Assembly (NCBI GenBank): GCA_003797895.1
Contig: RKQB01000006.1
Location: 269,712 to 333,711, forward strand
Source: Cyclobacteriaceae bacterium YHN15
GTDB taxonomy: Bacteria > Bacteroidota > Bacteroidia > Cytophagales > Cyclobacteriaceae
Direction: 5' to 3'
Length of the DNA stretch: 64,000 bases
The notes beneath the pieces are model-generated. The model saw only the letters and a list, made by a program, of their open reading frames with translations, was not told where the DNA came from and made no database searches. This document shows, in pieces, positions 60,033-64,000 of the stretch (its first letter is position 1; every line of letters starts with the position of its first letter). Both the position numbers and the translations under genes were made by a program.

Positions 60033-63000
60033 ATGAAAAAACTTCTCTCTATAATTCTGGTCTTTTGTGGCATGCAGGTCATAGCCCAAGACCTCAATCA
60101 AGCCACTTCGCCTTTAAAATACAGAAATATAGGCCCCTTTCGTGGAGGGCGTTCTGTAGCAGTAAGCGGTGTGGTAGGTGATCCATTGACATATTTTATG
60201 GGAACTACAGGTGGAGGGGTGTGGAAAACCACAGATGCCGGTCAGCATTGGAACAATATTTCAGATGGCTTCTTCAATACCGGCTCAGTAGGGGCTATTG
60301 CAGTGTCCGAGAGCCATCCCAGGATAGTGTTCGTAGGAATGGGTGAGCATGCCCCCCGAGGTGTCATGACTTCTTACGGAGATGGTGTGTATAAATCGAC
60401 TGATGGGGGAAGTACATGGAAAAAAATGGGTTTGGAAAAAACCCAGCATATTTCCAGGATCATCATTCATCCTGAAAATCCGGATATAATCTATGTGGCT
60501 GCCCAAGGCGCCCTACATGCTGCCAATGAGGAAAGAGGAGTATATAAATCCGTAGACGGAGGAAAAAACTGGGAGCGAGTACTTTTTGTGAACAGTTTGA
60601 CCGGTGCTGCTGAATTGTCCATGGACATGAACTTTCCGGATGTGCTTTATGCAGCCATGTGGGAACATCAGCGCTTACCTTGGAAAGTGATCAGTGGAGG
60701 GGATGGAAGTGGCCTTTACAAGTCTGTGGATGCAGGGAAAACATGGACAAGATTGGAAAATGGATTACCCAAAGAAATGGGGAAAATGGCAATAGCCGTA
60801 TCCCGTGCGAATTCAAACAAGGTATATGCGCTGATCGAAAGTGATTCAGACAAAGGGCAGGGGGGCTTATTTGTTTCAGAGGATGGTGGAGCAGCTTGGT
60901 CCAAAATAAGCGGAGACAACCGCTTGGTTCAAAGAGCCTGGTATTATATTGAAGTTTTTCCGGATCCGAATGCAGAACATACGGTATATGTGCTCAGTGC
61001 TCCTGCACTACGTTCCATCGATGGGGGTAAAACCTGGGAAGTACTACCTGCTGCCCATGGGGATTACCATGACCTTTGGATCAATCCGAAGAACTCCCAT
61101 AATATGGTCATGGCTGATGACGGAGGCGCTGCCATTTCATTCAATAATGCCAAAACCTGGTCCCGACAGGATAATATGCCGACGGCACAGATGTACCGCA
61201 TCAATACTGACAACCAGTTTCCATACAGGATCTATGGAGGTCAGCAGGACAATACCTCATTGGTTATCAACAGCCTTGCATTGGGCAGGGGAGGGATTTC
61301 CCAAGAACATTGGAATTATTCTGCTGGTGGAGAATCTGCATTTTTGGCTTTTGATCCGGATGATCCCAGGTATGTGATGGGAGGAAGTTATTTGGGCACA
61401 ATTGAATTGTTGGACACCAAATCACAGGCATCTACCAATGTCATGATTGCTCCTATCCAATATTTAGGCAGAGATGCCAGTGATATGAAATACCGCTTCA
61501 ACTGGAATGCGCCGATCATCTGGTCCCAACATGAGCCTGGCACCTTCTATCATACTGCCCAATATGTACTCAGGACCAGGGATATGGGAAATTCATGGGA
61601 AGTGATTTCTCCTGACCTTACCAGAAATGAAAAGGAAAAGCAGGGCAAAGGCGGAGGCCCCTACACCAATGAGGCGGTCGGTGCAGAAAATTATGGCACC
61701 ATCGCTTATATCATAGAATCCCCTCATGAAAAAGGCGTTTTCTGGACAGGCAGTGATGATGGTCTGGTGCATCTGACCCGTGACGGAGGGGCTAATTGGA
61801 CCAATGTGACGCCTAAAGGCATGCCGGAAAGTTTGGTCAATGCCATTGAGGTCTCTCCGCATGATGCAGCTACGGCATATATTGCCACTACCCGCTATAA
61901 ATTCAATGATTATACCCCGGCTATTTATAAAACTACCGATTATGGCAAAACTTGGACCAATATCAGTAAAGGAATTCCTTATGGAGCATTCACCCGGGTA
62001 GTCAGAGAAGACAACAAAATCAAAGGACTGCTTTATGCTGGTACTGAAACGGGAATGTATATTTCCCGTAACGGGGGAGCTAGCTGGGAGTCCTTTCAGC
62101 ACAATTTGCCGGTTACCCCCATCACCGATTTAAAATTGGCACATGATGACCTGGTAGTGGCTACTGCGGGAAGGTCTTACTGGATTTTGGATGACCTGAA
62201 CGTGGTCCGGGAATTGAAAAAAACAGTGGACAAAGTCCATCTCTATACCCCGGATGATGCGGTAATAGGTCATTGGTATTCCGGCATGAACAGTAACAAT
62301 GCTTCCGGAACTGATCCTTTTGTGGGTCTTAACCCTGCCAATGGGGTGGTTTTGTATTATCATCTTCCGGAAAACTTTGCCGACTCTATTTCCCTGACCT
62401 TGGAAATCAGGGATGAAAAAGGGGACCTTGTAAGGACTTTTTCAAGTAAAAAAGATACCGGTTTCCTTGAATATGATGGCAGCCCTTCTCCAGAACCCGT
62501 GCTTTCCTCAACAAAAGGGCTGAATCGCTTTGTGTGGGATATGCGCTATCCTACCATGCCGGGTATTCCTTATGTTTACATAGAATCCAGTTTCCGTGGA
62601 CATAAGGTGATTCCGGGAACATACACCCTGCATCTTAAGTCCGTATTAGGAGAATCAAGCACCATGGCCAAAGTGCTGGACAACCCTTTGTTTGAAACTA
62701 CTCCGGCCCAATATGCCGAGTACCATGCCTTTATGAGTGAAATGGAAACTACCCTGACAGGTATGCATGAGATGGTCAATAGGGCTATGGAATACCAAAA
62801 GCAACTGAAAATTTTCCTGGTAAAGATTGAGGGTGATGAAAACAGAAAAGCCCTGAAAGAGGAGGGGGAAAAGTTATTGAAAGCCATGCAGGCCTGGGAT
62901 GAAGAGATGGTACAGCGCAAATCCAAGGCCTATGATGATGTGGAAAACTTCCCCAATAAGTTCACAGCCAATTATATGTTCCTGATCAATCAGACCGAAA

Positions 63001-63164
63001 GCCAGATTCCGAAAGTGAACCAAGGTTCCAGGGAGCGATATGCAGAGCTTTCAGCACAATGGGAAGTCCTTAGGGCAGAAGGTGAGCGCATATTGAATTC
63101 TGCCATACCGGCTTATAATAAAATGTTACAGGAAGCAGGGATTGGGGTGTTGTTTGTAAAATAA
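60033..63164 (+). CDS. VPS10/BNR-repeat secreted protein
   Basis: A 1043-residue exported protein (signal about 1-19) built on a VPS10/sortilin-like beta-propeller. Asp-box repeats recur throughout the first ~700 residues: KTTDAGQHW, KSTDGGSTW, KSVDGGKNW, KSVDAGKTW, SEDGGAAW, RSIDGGKTW, TRDGGANW and KTTDYGKTW. The first ~200 residues start with the family pattern YRNIGPFRGGRSVAV. The C-terminal part (~720-900) is beta-rich, followed by a helical tail (~900-1043). Such proteins are often labelled glycosyl hydrolase without evidence; function is unknown. No T9SS sorting domain is seen. Confidence 0.85.
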   Translation: MKKLLSIILVFCGMQVIAQDLNQATSPLKYRNIGPFRGGRSVAVSGVVGDPLTYFMGTTGGGVWKTTDAGQHWNNISDGFFNTGSVGAIAVSESHPRIVFVGMGEHAPRGVMTSYGDGVYKSTDGGSTWKKMGLEKTQHISRIIIHPENPDIIYVAAQGALHAANEERGVYKSVDGGKNWERVLFVNSLTGAAELSMDMNFPDVLYAAMWEHQRLPWKVISGGDGSGLYKSVDAGKTWTRLENGLPKEMGKMAIAVSRANSNKVYALIESDSDKGQGGLFVSEDGGAAWSKISGDNRLVQRAWYYIEVFPDPNAEHTVYVLSAPALRSIDGGKTWEVLPAAHGDYHDLWINPKNSHNMVMADDGGAAISFNNAKTWSRQDNMPTAQMYRINTDNQFPYRIYGGQQDNTSLVINSLALGRGGISQEHWNYSAGGESAFLAFDPDDPRYVMGGSYLGTIELLDTKSQASTNVMIAPIQYLGRDASDMKYRFNWNAPIIWSQHEPGTFYHTAQYVLRTRDMGNSWEVISPDLTRNEKEKQGKGGGPYTNEAVGAENYGTIAYIIESPHEKGVFWTGSDDGLVHLTRDGGANWTNVTPKGMPESLVNAIEVSPHDAATAYIATTRYKFNDYTPAIYKTTDYGKTWTNISKGIPYGAFTRVVREDNKIKGLLYAGTETGMYISRNGGASWESFQHNLPVTPITDLKLAHDDLVVATAGRSYWILDDLNVVRELKKTVDKVHLYTPDDAVIGHWYSGMNSNNASGTDPFVGLNPANGVVLYYHLPENFADSISLTLEIRDEKGDLVRTFSSKKDTGFLEYDGSPSPEPVLSSTKGLNRFVWDMRYPTMPGIPYVYIESSFRGHKVIPGTYTLHLKSVLGESSTMAKVLDNPLFETTPAQYAEYHAFMSEMETTLTGMHEMVNRAMEYQKQLKIFLVKIEGDENRKALKEEGEKLLKAMQAWDEEMVQRKSKAYDDVENFPNKFTANYMFLINQTESQIPKVNQGSRERYAELSAQWEVLRAEGERILNSAIPAYNKMLQEAGIGVLFVK

Positions 63165-63279
63165 GAGAAGGAGAATTTGGGTCCCACATAGGAGATCACT
63201 AAGGACCACAGTAGTTTGGTAAGGAAAAAGCTTTAGGATAAACGCTAGGTTTTGACGATAAATAATGGGAGGGACTTTT

Positions 63280-63375
63280 CCTTGTCATGTCGACAGTAAG
63301 AGACATCTGTTATTGAAATGGGATTTGGGAGAAGGAATTTGTAATTATGAATTAAGAATGAGGAATTAAGAATTG
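63280..63375. repeat. Degenerate intergenic repeats
   Basis: A TGTCATGTCGACAGTAAGAG ACATCTG segment (63283-63310), which resembles a Bacteroidota intergenic repeat around a TGTCATxTCGAC word, is followed by the direct repeat GAATTAAGAAT at 63349-63359 and 63363-63373. The latter overlaps the end of the small lipoprotein gene. No gene lies in 63165-63365. Confidence 0.45.
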
Positions 63376-63776
63376 TATTTATACTCATTCATGGTTATTT
63401 CGACGGTTACGGACCGGGAAGAAGCAGAACTGATACGCCATTCCTGAATGATCTTGCCTCCCCAAAAATCCATTTCCAGTTTCAATACATCCCCTTCCAC
63501 TTTCCATTTGCCGCTATAATCCTGGGTTACAATGGGGGGAGTTCCGCAAAATCCCGAATTCGAACGGCTAATGAGTTTTCCATTATTCTGAAAGATAAAT
63601 CCATAGGTATTTTCCTTCAGCCGGTTGGTTCGCGCCATGGAAAACCCGTTTTCATTGTATTGAAGATCCGTCCAGGTGCCAACGGGGAATTCCCCACCTT
63701 CCAGGGATAGGGTTTCCTGTTCCATGCAGGAATTCAGGATAAATAAAAATGAAAAAAGGAGTATAATTTTTTTCAT
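63366..63776 (-). CDS. Small lipoprotein, lipocalin-like, unknown function
   Basis: A 136-residue lipoprotein (lipobox LNSC, Cys17) with a beta-rich body: GTWTDLQYNENGF, FIFQNNGKLISR, YSGKWKVEGDVLKLEMDFWGGKIIQEW, as in lipocalin-like (DUF4923 or similar) lipoproteins of Bacteroidota. The exact family is not certain. The last codons overlap the GAATTAAGAAT repeat. The gene is monocistronic. Confidence 0.68.
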   Translation of the reverse strand: MKKIILLFSFLFILNSCMEQETLSLEGGEFPVGTWTDLQYNENGFSMARTNRLKENTYGFIFQNNGKLISRSNSGFCGTPPIVTQDYSGKWKVEGDVLKLEMDFWGGKIIQEWRISSASSRSVTVEITMNEYKYNS

Positions 63777-64000
63777 GGCTTTTTGATTTTGGAGCCATGA
63801 CGAAAATTATACCCCGGGTTGTTGTGGTTAAAGAAAAAAAGTTACAAAAAAATCCAAAGGTACCATGTACCAAGTACAAAGTACCAAGATGATGATGCCT
63901 AAAAAACATTGACCGTTTTCTTTTACTATAAACTCAATCATCTGCAGAGATTACATCTGGATTCTGAGCTTTTGTTTGGCTTGAATGGAAGGGGCTCGAC
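63777..64000. other. No gene seen at right edge; short repeat
   Basis: The last 224 bases contain no reading frame that I can support. GTACCAAG occurs twice (63867-63874 and 63881-63888) inside a TACC/GTAC-rich stretch, a common style of intergenic repeat. The upstream region of a gene outside the window could begin here. Confidence 0.5.

Noticed and set aside
1..64000. CRISPR array, tRNA/rRNA genes, transposase genes
   Set aside because: No evenly spaced repeats with unique spacers, no cloverleaf or GGTTCGAATCC-type T-loop in any gap, and no transposase or integrase motifs were seen.

Overview
The window reads as a chromosomal segment of a member of the Bacteroidota, most likely order Cytophagales and close to the Cyclobacteriaceae. 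The reasons are the AT-rich sequence (roughly 40% GC by eye), promoters of the TTG / TAnnTTTG type, the near absence of Shine-Dalgarno sequences, many lipoproteins and Asn/Tyr-rich outer-membrane proteins, a nucleoside-diphosphate kinase / NrnA / FKBP lipoprotein cluster typical of the phylum, a TPR-PD40-OmpA protein, a Wzi-like protein and a VPS10/BNR-repeat secreted protein. I see no transposase, tRNA, rRNA, CRISPR array or prophage gene.

Layout. 0-5.5 kb: a partial dipeptide epimerase divergent from an M14 carboxypeptidase, then LemA, a DUF2207 membrane protein and a SIMPL protein. 5.5-10 kb: ndk, nrnA and four FKBP-type lipoproteins, three of them small and degenerate. 10-16.5 kb: a membrane methyltransferase, an AlaDH/PNT-type dehydrogenase with deoC, two divergent phosphate-transporter-like proteins around a palindrome-rich intergenic region, tadA and superoxide dismutase. 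16.7-24.2 kb: a TonB-type outer-membrane protein, a class-C beta-lactamase-fold hydrolase, a Wzi-like protein with a lipoprotein partner, and wecB. 24.3-28.3 kb: an unusual pyruvate kinase facing two PPK2-type polyphosphate kinases (one with a damaged P-loop) and a beta-carbonic anhydrase. 28.4-34.4 kb: a GntR-controlled sugar operon (regulator, DeoC-like aldolase, PfkB kinase, TIM-barrel isomerase, lipoprotein glycosidase-like enzyme) with a perfect 18-bp operator palindrome. 34.5-50.6 kb: the OmpA protein, purU, a SNF2 helicase, an APC permease with an aldo/keto reductase-RidA fusion, an S10 peptidase, a PIG-L deacetylase, guaB and an ABA4-like pair. 50.9-64 kb: an rRNA methyltransferase, prmC, an M19 dipeptidase, 3-hydroxyanthranilate dioxygenase, HupE/UreJ, an M1 peptidase, the VPS10 protein and a small lipoprotein.

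The most striking signal is not a gene. The perfect DnaA-box word TTATCCACA (either strand) occurs 21 times between 31.4 and 50.6 kb, against three times in the rest of the window; under one would be expected by chance in the whole window. Inside genes it is read in several reading frames, so the DNA word rather than a peptide is enriched. Two copies lie in the 518-bp AT-rich gene-free region at 36957-37474, which I propose as a candidate replication origin; the surrounding boxes may be an extended DnaA-binding or titration zone.

Functional themes: peptide salvage (epimerase, M14, M19, M1 and S10 peptidases), phosphate and polyphosphate handling (Na/Pi-type and PiT-like transporters, two PPK2s), and one locally regulated sugar-catabolic operon. 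Start codons were moved inward from the longest reading frame where a TTG start was only an artefact of frame extension or where the extension ran into a neighbouring gene; each case is noted.
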